The notes beneath the pieces were generated by a model, which searched no databases, was not told where the DNA came from, and saw only the letters and a program-made list of their open reading frames with translations. Of a stretch of 64,000 bases of DNA, positions 1 to 9,276 are shown piece after piece. The position numbers and the translations under genes were made by a program. Where the stretch lies: positions 62,001 through 126,000 of the forward strand of contig NZ_QRDY01000012.1 in NCBI RefSeq assembly GCF_003386205.1, read 5' to 3'. The stretch's first letter is position 1; each line of letters opens with the position of its first letter. The stretch is from Cohnella lupini. GTDB taxonomy: Bacteria; Bacillota; Bacilli; Paenibacillales; Paenibacillaceae.

Positions 1-263
1 CCCGCACTCCCGCTCCGCTTGGAGACTGGTCCCCGCTCGGTTGCCGTTCTGAACGATTCCGGCCTTTCTCGTCCCGATTTGCGTTCGCCTTGCGGTCCGC
101 CGCGATCGTTATATTTCTTGGGCGCTCCCCCGGCGGATCCCGTTCCTCTTCCCGGACCGGCTGCTCTTTCTCTTCGTCCGCTTCTGTCGTTGCCGCCGGC
201 CTGTTTAGGGCCGGACTGTTTAGGGGCGCCGCCGCGCTGTCGATTCCGTCCTGCTCCGCTCAT
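1..263 (-). CDS. Partial basic Gly/Arg-rich protein (N-terminus only)
   Basis: An open frame starts at the ATG at 263-261, runs leftward without a stop and leaves the window after 87 codons. GGAGG (complement of 275-279) lies about 11 bases before the ATG, and a good sigma-A promoter lies further upstream. The visible residues are low-complexity and strongly basic (MSGAGRNRQRGGAPKQSG, then more Gly, Arg, Lys, Pro, Ser and Gln), as in the disordered RNA-binding tails of rRNA-modifying enzymes and RNA helicases. The folded domain lies outside the window, so the function cannot be named. A pseudouridine synthase or RlmD-type methyltransferase with such an extension is only a guess. Plus-strand frames over this stretch have no ribosome binding site. 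Confidence 0.6.
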   Translation of the reverse strand, partial: MSGAGRNRQRGGAPKQSGPKQAGGNDRSGRRERAAGPGRGTGSAGGAPKKYNDRGGPQGERKSGRERPESFRTATERGPVSKRSGSA

Positions 264-324
264 GCCTTATAATTCCTCCGATTCCATTCCGCACCCGCTG
301 CCGATGAGCAAGGCTTTGCCGACC

Positions 325-353
325 AATATACGGGAACGCCCGCGCAAAGTCAA
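325..353 (-). promoter_or_regulatory. Sigma-A type promoter for the left-edge gene
   Basis: On the minus strand TTGACT (348-353) and TATATT (325-330) are separated by exactly 17 bases. This gives a 5' leader of about 55 bases before the ATG at 263. The match (5/6 and 5/6) and spacing are close to the vegetative consensus. Confidence 0.6.
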
Positions 354-366
354 CCCTATGAATCTA

Positions 367-2583
367 CTAGAACGTGACAAGACGGGTTTCTCCCGGCGCC
401 AATTCAACGACCGGACAACCGTACAAGCTCATTTGCCCCAGAGATTCGGCAGCTTCTTCCGACGTTTCAACCAACACTTTCACTTTCGCCGCATACCGCG
501 TTGGATTTCGCATCTCGATTTCGATGCTGCTTGCCTCAAGCGACGTTACCTTCGCTTCGATATGGTCGATCGCGCACAGGAAGCCGGTATTCTTAAGCAC
601 GTACAGCCCAGGGATCTCCACGTAAGTCAACATGTTCGACACTTCCGACCAGCAGGTTCCGTTAAAGACGCCACCGACCTTGTCCTTCCCCTCCCAGTCG
701 CTCATGTTCACCCTTTCGCACATGACTCCCGGATTTAAGATCTGGTCGTCCCAACTGACGATCGGCCGATCGTCGCGAGACAAGTACTGAGGCAAGTTAT
801 GAGCGATCTCCCTAATCAACTCCAAGTAAAACTCGTCTCCGGTAGCGCGATATAACTTAAACAAGCTGTCTCCCGACAAGGTGCATATCCCCGGCGCGCT
901 ATGCTTGTTCTGAACGTTGGCGATGACCGAGCCTGCCGAGCGCATGTCCAGTCTTCCGAATTCGGAGCCCTCAGGCCAGTCGAAGTCGTAGGAAACGCAC
1001 CATGAAGCGCACTGCTTCGCCATATCTCGTGCGTAGTCCAACCACTGCCGTTCCTCCGTCGTTTCGTACAATACCACGAACGATTCCAGCAATCCGAAAG
1101 CAGATTCGCTGTCCGGGCATTGCAAGATCTCTCCCGGTCCGCCGGTCGTGATTCCCGACAGCACGTCTCTCTCGTAATAATGTTCGGCCGACTTCTTAGC
1201 CGTATCCAGATAAGCGGCATGATCGAAATACTTGCCCGCCAATGCCAAGCCTGCCGGAGCGGTCGACGCCGAAGTAGATCCTCCGACCACGATGGCTCCC
1301 GAATGAACGTCGACGAACTGGCCGAATTGGCCGTATTCGTTCCACAACGCGACAAAACGATCAGCCAGCTTTCGAGTTCCCGATAGCCATTCCGTTTTTA
1401 TTTTCGAAGCGAGGCCTTTCTTTTCCAGCAAAATAAAGTGCTTCATCAGATAGTACAAGACGTCTGCGGTCTTCCGAATGAGATGCCAATGCTCCGTGTT
1501 CGGATTGCCGAATCCGTCTCCGTATGCTTTCCCTTGATGCATGACCCCGTAGAACAACCCGGAAGACGTCTGCGTGGAGAACAAGAAGTCCAGAGTTCTC
1601 AGCGCGCGCTCTTGGGACAATTCTCCTCCCTCGAACAGTAGCGGCAACGTGGACATCGCCCCTCCGACCCATCCGGGCTGCCAATCTTGATGCGGATTCT
1701 CCCTCATGCCGACGGAATAATAGCCTCGCTCGGACTCCCATTGCAGCGCGTTATATTTGCTTTCCTGGATAGACCACGTTTCGGAGAACGGAATGCTATT
1801 CACGAGAGGAACAAGGCCCGTCATCGTCTTGCGCAGCTCTGCAAAATGCTCGAATAGCTCCCTTATCGAAGAGCAAGGGAGCTCGAAGCAACGAAGCTTC
1901 AACGAAACCTCGTCGCCGGCTTGCCAGTCTTTGCCTACGTCCAGCAGGTTTTCCGGCAGCGGAAGCTCTGGAACCATCGCATGGTAAGTCAGACGAACGG
2001 CCGGAACGGTAAACCGAATATCCGCCTCCGAACGGGAGTCGTTCTCTTCTATCGTCAACCCCGTCGGTCCGGCGATCGTCTTCTGTTCCGTGAACAGAAG
2101 CACCGCGCGCTGCCTGGAAGGAGAATAATAAGCCACGGCAGGTGTCGAAGGGTCCTGCGTCGTTTGCTCCAGCTTGGATGATCCTTCGGCTATGTTTAAT
2201 CGCTGAACGTCGGAGATGATCGTCGGAACGTCTACTCCGATATCCTTAGCATCCTTAAGCAATGGCGCATATGGCATGGATCTGGCCGAGAAACGATTTC
2301 CGTTATACGCGGCACCCGGAATCAGCACATAGTTATCTTCCGACCAACTCTCCTGAGACAAGCTTACGGTGAAAGAGCAATTTATCGCGGTTCCTGCAAG
2401 AAGTCGGCAAACATAAGTCGTCTCCTTTCCGAAGAAAGGCCCTTCGCTTCCTTCGTGCGTTACGGTATTCTCCGTGAGCGCTACCTTCCACTCCGCTCCC
2501 TCGAATGAAATCGATTTTCCCGGTTGTATTTCTTCCGTCCGTCGCGGAATATTTCCATTGTAGCTCGTCAATTGAATTTTCAT
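367..2583 (-). CDS. Putative glycoside hydrolase-like (six-hairpin fold) protein
   Basis: 738 residues from the ATG at 2583. GGAGG (complement of 2596-2600) lies 12 bases upstream; the in-frame ATG at 2610 has no ribosome binding site and sits in the predicted promoter. No signal peptide is visible, so it is probably cytoplasmic. The N-terminal 250 residues look beta-rich. From about residue 270 there are repeated amphipathic helices with Trp/Gly-rich loops (QDWQPGWVGGAMS, NPNTEHWHL, TTGGPGEILQCPDSES), typical of the (alpha/alpha)6 barrel of many carbohydrate-active enzymes. A short beta-rich tail follows. I cannot assign a GH family or catalytic acids. It is last in a minus-strand run behind the transporter-like gene, separated by about 120 bases, and may have its own weak promoter. 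Confidence 0.6.
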   Translation of the reverse strand: MKIQLTSYNGNIPRRTEEIQPGKSISFEGAEWKVALTENTVTHEGSEGPFFGKETTYVCRLLAGTAINCSFTVSLSQESWSEDNYVLIPGAAYNGNRFSARSMPYAPLLKDAKDIGVDVPTIISDVQRLNIAEGSSKLEQTTQDPSTPAVAYYSPSRQRAVLLFTEQKTIAGPTGLTIEENDSRSEADIRFTVPAVRLTYHAMVPELPLPENLLDVGKDWQAGDEVSLKLRCFELPCSSIRELFEHFAELRKTMTGLVPLVNSIPFSETWSIQESKYNALQWESERGYYSVGMRENPHQDWQPGWVGGAMSTLPLLFEGGELSQERALRTLDFLFSTQTSSGLFYGVMHQGKAYGDGFGNPNTEHWHLIRKTADVLYYLMKHFILLEKKGLASKIKTEWLSGTRKLADRFVALWNEYGQFGQFVDVHSGAIVVGGSTSASTAPAGLALAGKYFDHAAYLDTAKKSAEHYYERDVLSGITTGGPGEILQCPDSESAFGLLESFVVLYETTEERQWLDYARDMAKQCASWCVSYDFDWPEGSEFGRLDMRSAGSVIANVQNKHSAPGICTLSGDSLFKLYRATGDEFYLELIREIAHNLPQYLSRDDRPIVSWDDQILNPGVMCERVNMSDWEGKDKVGGVFNGTCWSEVSNMLTYVEIPGLYVLKNTGFLCAIDHIEAKVTSLEASSIEIEMRNPTRYAAKVKVLVETSEEAAESLGQMSLYGCPVVELAPGETRLVTF

Positions 2584-2609
2584 AGCCGATTCGAACCTCC
2601 GTATGACCA

Positions 2610-2638
2610 TTTCTATTGTTTACGGGTCATTTTCTCAA
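2610..2638 (-). promoter_or_regulatory. Possible promoter before the glycosidase-like gene
   Basis: TTGAGA (minus strand, 2633-2638) and TAGAAA (2610-2615) are 17 bases apart. The -35 matches 5/6 and the -10 only 4/6. If used, transcription would begin around 2603, just ahead of the GGAGG at 2596-2600, which excludes the upstream ATG at 2610 as start. Confidence 0.3.
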
Positions 2639-2706
2639 AGTTCGCCGGGTTCCGATACTGTTCAATTGGCTAATTCCTGTCATTTAAAGCTTTAAGGCAA
2701 AGGATT

Positions 2707-5700
2707 CTAGGAATCGATCTTCATCATCATCTCTTCCAATAAACGAATTCGCGCCAACGATGCTCTTAACAAGCCGATTCCGATCTCGGGATACAGCCTT
2801 ACGAGACGGGTGACGTCGTCCCGCTGCAGCGCGAGTACCCGAACGTCGCCGAAGAACGCCTGCGCGGTTACCGAAGAAGGAGATTCGTCCAAAGCCGACG
2901 TGGCACCGCAAACGTCTCCCCCTCCGAGTACTCCCAATGTCCCTTCCCAGCCCGCCGCGGAAATGCTCGTCAACTCCACGTTTCCTTCAATGACGACATA
3001 CATGGCCGGATTTCCCTCGCCGCGCTTCAACAAATAACTGCCGTCCGCGAATTTCTGCTCCGTCGCCGCTCCCGCGATCAATCCAAGCTCCTCAAGCGAC
3101 AGATCGGCGAAAAACGGTACTTTTTTGAGGAATACGACCTTATTCAGCCTACCCAGCATTCCTTGTTCTTCTTGCATACCCGTTCTCCCTTCGCCGCGCC
3201 TTAATTCCATGGCCATCTCCCGCCACCAGTCATCCGTCGTTTCGGCAGCCTTCGCAACGAAATCGCGGGCGGTTTCGAGCGTTAATCCCTCTAATTTCTC
3301 GATTTCCGCTTGCCAAGTCATGGCCAGACGTTGCGACAATCTCCGTTCGCCGACGCCTTCCGCCAACACTTCCAAGCCGCCGCTGCGCGTTTCCTCGTCT
3401 TTGTCAGCCAACGCCCTGCGTATGGCCGTTACGACTTGCTCATCCGTCAGCCTCTCCAGAATCGCCCAAACGCCCGCATAGATCGTCAGCTGCAAATCGC
3501 GCTGTCTCATCTCCGCAAGCTCCGCCAGATCTGGCCTCTCCAACTTGCGGAAGGATTCCGGCAGCTTGGCGGTTATGGCATTGTCCGCCAGCTTGGCTGT
3601 TCCATGCTCGGCGAGCCAACCCCGAACCTCGTCGTCCTCTAGCAATTGGGCCAACGCCGTAACCGACGCTTGCCATACTTTCGGTGATGCGTCCGGCAAT
3701 CCGTTTTTAAGAGTTTCGACGACTCCCTTGCCCATATCGATCAAGGCTTGAGTCGTGGCTTTGAACAATTCTTGGTCCGCGGTCGGCAATCGCTCGATCA
3801 GAACGGGAACGACCTTCATTCTTCCGAGAACCCCTAAGCAGCTCGTTGCTGCGACTTTAACGGCAGGATGCGGATCCATCAGCAGCTTCTCGACCTGCAC
3901 AGCGAATCGGTCCAGGTTAAGCTCCGCGATAACTCGGCAAACGTAGATGGCCGGCTCTCCGCCTTCCTTTAAGATCTGCTCGATGACTTCATAACAGGCC
4001 TCATAGCTTTGCGCGCTCTCCAGTAAATACATCGCTTTGACCGCTTCGGCCACGACCATGGGGGAACGGTCAAGCAGCTTCATACGCAGAAAGAAAAATG
4101 CCTGGGAAGACATATGCTTCATCTGGGCTAGCTTATGGACGACTTCTTTGCGAACGTCCTGGTCCGGATCCTCCAGCAAGGAAGCGACTTTAACCATCGC
4201 GGAGAGATCTGCGGCAGACAGGTCGATTGCTTTCAATGCCGCGATCCTGACCCGTACGCTTTCATCGTCGATCATAGCCAGCATTTCCGGCATAAACCGG
4301 GCTTCCTTGCTTCTTCCCAGAATATTAAGGGCGATCTCCCTGGCTTCTTCGCTTTCGTGACGAAGCATCGCTTGAACGGAGCCCATCGTTCTCGTATTAC
4401 GGTAAAATTCCTTGTAGGATTCGGCCAATTCCTTGTCCGCCGCCAATCCCAACGTCTGCACGCTTTGAACCAATTCCTTCATATATAGCTGGCGTACCAG
4501 CCAGGAGAGCAGGAATAACAAGATAGCCCCGACCGTTCCGATCGCCGCCAACGCGGGAAATCCCCAGCCAAGTCCCGTGTGCAGGAACTGAAGCCCCGCC
4601 CCGAGCAGGATTCCCATGAACGTCGCGATGCCTTGAGCTACGAAACGAAAACCGTCTCGCTGCTGAAGGGGAAGCATTTTATAGAACAACTGATACGAGG
4701 GCTCCGCGGAATAATAAATGAGTAAATAAGTAAGCATGTATCCGCTAGAAACGGCAACCATGACGATCGGAGATCCGATTAACGCCCATGCCAACGCGAA
4801 GGATGCCACATATACGGCCGAGATGGCGGTTAACATGCTGCTTGCCCCAAGCCAAGCCATCAGCCTACCCGATATTAGTTGCAACAGGAAAGCCATCGTA
4901 AACAGCAAGGTAGTTACGATCCCGAATATGCGACCGAATTCAGCCTCGTCGGGATAAGAAGTATGTGCCGTATTGAGGAAAATGAATTCCATGAGAAAGT
5001 AGAGCGCAGGCATAATCGTCATCATGCCCAGCACTCCGAGAAGAAACGGCGATTTCAGCGTGCGCCGGAAATAATCCATCGAGGACAACGTTTCCGTTTC
5101 CTCGGCGGAGGTTCCCGACCATTTCAGAGTCAGCGGAACCAAGTATACCGCGATCGCTTTACGATAATTCACGGACGCGATCAAGAGAAACACCGGACCT
5201 AACACGTAGACGATATCCGGGCCGAACCAAGGACTGACGATCTGCGTTATCAATCCGGCTACGATGCCGCCAAGAGTGGCAGCCGCCACGAAAAGCGGCA
5301 TCAACCTTTTCGCTTGCTGGGTCGGACACAGATCTACCGCCAAGCTCCATAGCAAGATCGTTTGTTGCCGAACGACGAAGCTCGAAGATAAGAAAAGAAA
5401 AGGATAATAAAATCGGAAATCTTCCCCGGTCACTCTCATACCGATCAGTATGATTGCGTTCAGAAGGACGATTCCCGTCATGATGGCATACATTGCTCGC
5501 ATTAATCCAGGCTTCGACAGCCTGCCTGCAAGCCAAGTCATGAACCAAGCTTCTATCGGCAGAATAACGGCTTCGGCCATGTATACGTATGGTAAGTTCG
5601 AGCTGCCGAACCTTTGGTTGAATAGCGTCATGAATCCGTTGTAGTTAAGAGCCTCGGCAATGCCGCATAAGAGGAATACCGGCACCATAAGCCACAGCTT

Positions 5701-5754
5701 GCGCCGGTCCTCCGCTTTGATTCCCAGCCGGCGCGACCATCGTTGTAAGTCCAT
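2707..5754 (-). CDS. NTT/MFS-like membrane protein fused to HEAT repeats and a degenerate cNMP-binding domain
   Basis: 1015 residues from the ATG at 5754 (MDLQRWSRRLG), behind a purine-rich AAAGAGAG; longer in-frame versions lack a ribosome binding site. Residues 1-430 hold about 12 hydrophobic helices resembling the ATP/ADP translocase (NTT) and MFS superfamily. Residues about 450-780 are alpha-helical HEAT repeats (for example MLAMIDDESVRVRIAALKA). Residues about 870-1015 form a cyclic-nucleotide-binding-like domain (LKRGEGNPAMYVVIEGNVEL). Its phosphate-binding cassette reads CGATSALDESPSSVTAQA: the Glu and Arg that normally contact the cyclic nucleotide are Ala and Ser. Nucleotide binding is therefore doubtful and the transport substrate unknown. 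It is close behind the acetyltransferase (29 bases) and probably co-transcribed with the cyclase-like gene. Confidence 0.75.
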   Translation of the reverse strand: MDLQRWSRRLGIKAEDRRKLWLMVPVFLLCGIAEALNYNGFMTLFNQRFGSSNLPYVYMAEAVILPIEAWFMTWLAGRLSKPGLMRAMYAIMTGIVLLNAIILIGMRVTGEDFRFYYPFLFLSSSFVVRQQTILLWSLAVDLCPTQQAKRLMPLFVAAATLGGIVAGLITQIVSPWFGPDIVYVLGPVFLLIASVNYRKAIAVYLVPLTLKWSGTSAEETETLSSMDYFRRTLKSPFLLGVLGMMTIMPALYFLMEFIFLNTAHTSYPDEAEFGRIFGIVTTLLFTMAFLLQLISGRLMAWLGASSMLTAISAVYVASFALAWALIGSPIVMVAVSSGYMLTYLLIYYSAEPSYQLFYKMLPLQQRDGFRFVAQGIATFMGILLGAGLQFLHTGLGWGFPALAAIGTVGAILLFLLSWLVRQLYMKELVQSVQTLGLAADKELAESYKEFYRNTRTMGSVQAMLRHESEEAREIALNILGRSKEARFMPEMLAMIDDESVRVRIAALKAIDLSAADLSAMVKVASLLEDPDQDVRKEVVHKLAQMKHMSSQAFFFLRMKLLDRSPMVVAEAVKAMYLLESAQSYEACYEVIEQILKEGGEPAIYVCRVIAELNLDRFAVQVEKLLMDPHPAVKVAATSCLGVLGRMKVVPVLIERLPTADQELFKATTQALIDMGKGVVETLKNGLPDASPKVWQASVTALAQLLEDDEVRGWLAEHGTAKLADNAITAKLPESFRKLERPDLAELAEMRQRDLQLTIYAGVWAILERLTDEQVVTAIRRALADKDEETRSGGLEVLAEGVGERRLSQRLAMTWQAEIEKLEGLTLETARDFVAKAAETTDDWWREMAMELRRGEGRTGMQEEQGMLGRLNKVVFLKKVPFFADLSLEELGLIAGAATEQKFADGSYLLKRGEGNPAMYVVIEGNVELTSISAAGWEGTLGVLGGGDVCGATSALDESPSSVTAQAFFGDVRVLALQRDDVTRLVRLYPEIGIGLLRASLARIRLLEEMMMKIDS

Positions 5755-5783
5755 GGATTCTCTCTTTCTTTGATCCGTATTGA

Positions 5784-6281
5784 TTAGGAGATGCGACGCC
5801 AATAGATAAGCCTGTCTTCCCCTTCGAAATAATAATCCGGACACCGGCCTATTAATTGAAATTCATTGCGTTCGAATAGATTGCGGATTGCCTTATATTC
5901 CGGGAGACTGCACGTATACGTCATTAGATAACGGGCGGATGACTCGCGCAAATAGCCGAGCATATGATCTAATAAAGTAGCCGCGATGCCCCATCTACGA
6001 TAGTCGCGGTGCACGACGACGTAGTCCCAGCTATAACCGCCGGTTTTCTGATCGTTCTCGGCCATACAACTCGCCCCGATGATTTCATCGTCTTCGTTCT
6101 TCGCATACCAGAAAATTACTTGCCCGCTCAGGGCCCGATAAGGAAGACTCCGCAATTGTTCTTCTTCTCCGGGCGTATATCTCGTATCGTCGAAGGAGTG
6201 AGGGGAGAAGAAAAATTCCACGATCCTTTCCGCTTCTTCTTCCGTCTTGATCCGATGAATAGCGTATGTACCGGTAATCAT
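5784..6281 (-). CDS. GNAT family N-acetyltransferase
   Basis: 165 residues from the ATG at 6281, which has a strong GGGGGAGG eight bases upstream; the longer frame to 6368 would overlap the cyclase-like gene and has no such site. The domain is complete: beta strand ending IIGASCMAENDQ, then WDYVVVHRDYRRWGIAATLLDHML, containing the acetyl-CoA pyrophosphate-binding R-x-W-G-I-A motif, then YLMTYTCSLPEYKAIRNLFERNEFQ with the usual C-terminal beta strand. Substrate unknown (protein N-terminus, amino acid, polyamine or antibiotic are all possible). It lies between the cyclase-like and transporter-like genes with gaps of 26 and 29 bases, so one operon is likely. Confidence 0.85.
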   Translation of the reverse strand: MITGTYAIHRIKTEEEAERIVEFFFSPHSFDDTRYTPGEEEQLRSLPYRALSGQVIFWYAKNEDDEIIGASCMAENDQKTGGYSWDYVVVHRDYRRWGIAATLLDHMLGYLRESSARYLMTYTCSLPEYKAIRNLFERNEFQLIGRCPDYYFEGEDRLIYWRRIS

Positions 6282-6307
6282 TGGTTTTCCTCCCCCTACT
6301 CTCCTAA

Positions 6308-9055
6308 TTAAACGGCCAACGTTCCGTTCCAGCCGGTAGATGTGCCTTTCTGATAATACTCGTCGCATAGATAGAAATAGAGTTTAGCCGCTTTGTCCAA
6401 GCGATTCTGCTTGATGACCTCGACGAAGGTTTCCCTTGCATCGTAGAATCGGCCCTCCTGGCAAAGCATTAATCCTCGCTGGAACAAAACCTTCGTGCGA
6501 TCCTTAGCCAATCGGAGCTGCTCAGAATCCCCGTCGTACACGTCGATAAGCTCGATAGCTTCCCCTTGCCCTTCCGGGGTAATGCGGCCGAGCGAACGAT
6601 GGCGGAAGCGCTCCGGCTCTCTCAATTGCTCGAAGAAATCCCTAGTGACGAGCACGGAGGCTCCGAGCTCCTCGGACAGCTTCTCCAAAGTCGCCGTCAG
6701 ATGCACGTCGTCGGATATAACGTTTCCTTCCCAGCGTCTCTCTTCCCCGATAATTCCCATCATTAACGGGCCGTTATGAATCGCGATTCCGATATCGACC
6801 GGCACGTAACCGGCGCGGCGTCGGCCCGCGTTATATTCCGTAAGCTCCTGACGGATGGCGATCGCCGCTCTTAACGCTTCTTCCGCGTATCCCGGGAACA
6901 GCGCCATGAAGCCGGCACCCAAATATTTGCTGATCAACCCGTCCTCCTTGCGAACGAGCGGACCGAATCTGCGCAGGAACGAATTCATGAAGTTGAAGTT
7001 TTCCATCGGACTCAACGTTTGGGACAGCTTGCGGAAGTCCCTGAGATTGGCGATCATGACCGACATGTTTTGTTGCACCTGATCTCCCAAGCGGATGTCG
7101 AGTATGCCCTTCTTGCCTAGAGACTTGAAGAACTGCTGCGGAACGAACCGATAAGAAGCTTCCGAGAATTGCGTAATATCCGCGATGTATTGCCGTATGT
7201 AACGAGCCATCCGGTTGAATTGTTCTCCGAGGTCGCCCACTTCGTCCCGGCTCTTAATCCGCACCTCGACGTCCCAATTCCCGTCGGCCATGTCCATCAC
7301 GCTTCGGCGCAGCTTGCGAACCGTCGATAACATCAGGAACGTCCCGGCAAGAATGACCACCAGCAGCACGGATGTAATGATCACGATATTTTCGAGAATG
7401 CTTTGATAGATTTTCCGATTCGCTTGATAGAGGACGCTTAAATCCCTTCCGGTCTCGTAGATGCCCACTACCTCTTGCTTGCTGTTGTACACGGGGCCGA
7501 TCGCGTACATCCACTTGCCGTTCGCGTCTTCCCACTGCCCGGTAATGACGACTCCGTCCGATCGAACCGATTCGTTCTCTTCGTTCATCTCGAACGGCTT
7601 GAACATATTCACTCCGTCGTCGTCGTCCATCAGAATATACAGCTTGCCTTCGTCGTATTTGTATAGCGTGCTGTACAAGCCTTGACGGTCCGCGGACTGC
7701 TCTCCCTCGAAGAGAAAGTTCATCTTGCCGCGAATATACTGGTAGTCCTCGTTGCCGTAGTCTTCCGGGGAGTGCAGCCTGTCCAATCGGTCTCCGTCGA
7801 TAATCTGTTGACCGTTGCGGGCTAGCAAGGAAAGCTCCCTCTGCATCTCGTCTTCCATTCTCGAGGAAAAGCTATTGTAGATAAAGTTCGATAACAGCAG
7901 CATGGAGATGACGATGACTGGAACCGTGATGATCAGCTGCTTGAAGAAGAGAGAAAACTTGCGATTCATTATGTGTATGTATACAAGTCTAATGGCGGCG
8001 ATAAGCAAAATGATTCCCACAAGTGCCGCTCCCCAGGTCAACCAAGCGTTAAGCAGGAAGTCGTTTTGGTAATTGACATTGGTTAACACGCCCGACAGCT
8101 TGTTCAGATTATCGTAGACGAGCACGCGGTCGGTCAGCAATGCCGCATAGCCTCCGTCTCCCGTCGGGAGCACGTCCATGATCTCGTAGCTCTCCGCATC
8201 CGGTACCGACTTAGCGATGGAAGCCTCTCCTAGCTTGACGTTCAAGTACTTCTGTCCGGGCTCCATCATCGTAACGGAGTTAAGCAATCGGTCTATGAAA
8301 AATAAGCTGCCTTTCGCATCGACCGACAATCTTTCCGGAAAGTTTTTGCGGGTGCGGTCCATGGAAGCCAAAGGATATACGATCTGGCTAGTGCCGTCCT
8401 CCGTAACCTGGAAAACTCCTCCGCGTTTGGTCGTGTAGAAGATGAGCCCCGGCTCGGTCCCTTCCACTTCGGACAGAAAACGGTCCTGCGGCAAAGCGAA
8501 CGAGAAGGCTTCCTCAGGCTGTCCGCCGGCTAACGGAAGCTGCATGAGCGTGACCTTGTCGGGCGTCGTAATGAAGAAGAACAACGTGTCGCCCTTTACT
8601 TGCAGACCTTTGATTTGCCCTATGCGTTTGCTTAAACCGTTTCCTTGCCAATCGTACAGAACCTCGGGAGAATTCCCGTTCTCGTCGTACCGGATAATCT
8701 GTTCGCTCTTCACGATCAAGCCGTACGAATCCAGAACCGTATCGAGCACGATCGTACGATTGGTCCCGTCCACGACCGCTTCCGTGAAGTCTCTTCGGGA
8801 ATCCGTGTTCCTGGCGTCGTGCTTGATCTCCGCTTCGATCGCGCCCTCGGGGGATAAACGCAAGATTTGCTGCTTGGATTGACCGATGACGACAAGCGAA
8901 GAGTCCTTAGCTTCGGCAATGCGGGACAGATTTTGCAAGGATACGCTCTTATTCCATGGACCGGTCGAGAACCCGCCCTTATCCTGAATCCGGTAGGCGA
9001 ATAAACCCGTAATCGCAATCGCGACCAGAAGCAAAAACAACGAAAGCTTCTTCAT
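6308..9055 (-). CDS. Membrane sensor with catalytically degenerate class III cyclase domain
   Basis: 915 residues. Order: signal-anchor helix (7-23); extracellular beta-propeller-like region (about 30-335); two membrane helices (about 340-392); an extracellular sensor region (about 395-545) with the CACHE-like stretch YAIGPVYNSKQEVVGIYETG; a fourth helix (555-577); HAMP (580-635); a class III nucleotide cyclase fold (about 661-835); and a TPR-like tail. The cyclase domain is recognisable but altered. The first metal Asp is Asn670 (MIANLRDF), the second is Ala714 (YLGAGFMALF), and the transition-state Asn and Arg are His785 and Thr789 (SDDVHLTATLE). It probably makes no cAMP or cGMP and may act as a ligand-responsive scaffold. 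It is first in an operon with a GNAT gene and a transporter-like gene that also has a degenerate nucleotide site, and diverges from the injection-system tip gene. Confidence 0.85.
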   Translation of the reverse strand: MKKLSLFLLLVAIAITGLFAYRIQDKGGFSTGPWNKSVSLQNLSRIAEAKDSSLVVIGQSKQQILRLSPEGAIEAEIKHDARNTDSRRDFTEAVVDGTNRTIVLDTVLDSYGLIVKSEQIIRYDENGNSPEVLYDWQGNGLSKRIGQIKGLQVKGDTLFFFITTPDKVTLMQLPLAGGQPEEAFSFALPQDRFLSEVEGTEPGLIFYTTKRGGVFQVTEDGTSQIVYPLASMDRTRKNFPERLSVDAKGSLFFIDRLLNSVTMMEPGQKYLNVKLGEASIAKSVPDAESYEIMDVLPTGDGGYAALLTDRVLVYDNLNKLSGVLTNVNYQNDFLLNAWLTWGAALVGIILLIAAIRLVYIHIMNRKFSLFFKQLIITVPVIVISMLLLSNFIYNSFSSRMEDEMQRELSLLARNGQQIIDGDRLDRLHSPEDYGNEDYQYIRGKMNFLFEGEQSADRQGLYSTLYKYDEGKLYILMDDDDGVNMFKPFEMNEENESVRSDGVVITGQWEDANGKWMYAIGPVYNSKQEVVGIYETGRDLSVLYQANRKIYQSILENIVIITSVLLVVILAGTFLMLSTVRKLRRSVMDMADGNWDVEVRIKSRDEVGDLGEQFNRMARYIRQYIADITQFSEASYRFVPQQFFKSLGKKGILDIRLGDQVQQNMSVMIANLRDFRKLSQTLSPMENFNFMNSFLRRFGPLVRKEDGLISKYLGAGFMALFPGYAEEALRAAIAIRQELTEYNAGRRRAGYVPVDIGIAIHNGPLMMGIIGEERRWEGNVISDDVHLTATLEKLSEELGASVLVTRDFFEQLREPERFRHRSLGRITPEGQGEAIELIDVYDGDSEQLRLAKDRTKVLFQRGLMLCQEGRFYDARETFVEVIKQNRLDKAAKLYFYLCDEYYQKGTSTGWNGTLAV

Positions 9056-9201
9056 ATTTTTTCGACCGTCTCTTTCTTTTTTGGCGTGTCTGACATGCCT
9101 GCGTCCGTCTCTTAACCTGTTATTTCCATCGTACTATAATCTTCGACATTTTACATCCTCTTTCCTATATAAAATGACATTTTTCGGGTTATGTTGTAGT
9201 A

Positions 9202-9230
9202 TGGAAATAAGAGATTTGAAACGGTATAGT
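9202..9230 (+). promoter_or_regulatory. Possible promoter for the PAAR-like/MORN operon
   Basis: TGGAAA (9202-9207) and TATAGT (9225-9230) are 17 bases apart in the 221-base divergent intergenic region 9056-9276. The match is 4/6 and 5/6. A GGAGGAAGG ribosome binding site follows before the ATG at 9277. I could not pick a convincing promoter for the divergent minus-strand gene. Confidence 0.35.
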
Positions 9231-9276
9231 TATCCAAAAATCAAGGGCGCGAGTCGCCCGCTGGAGGAAGGTTTAC

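Noticed and set aside
19-738. Long plus-strand open frame at the left end
   Set aside because: No ribosome binding site, no domain pattern, and it runs antisense to the supported edge gene and the end of the glycosidase-like gene.
816-1355. 179-codon frame inside the glycosidase-like gene
   Set aside because: Alternative frame of a well-supported gene with no start signals.
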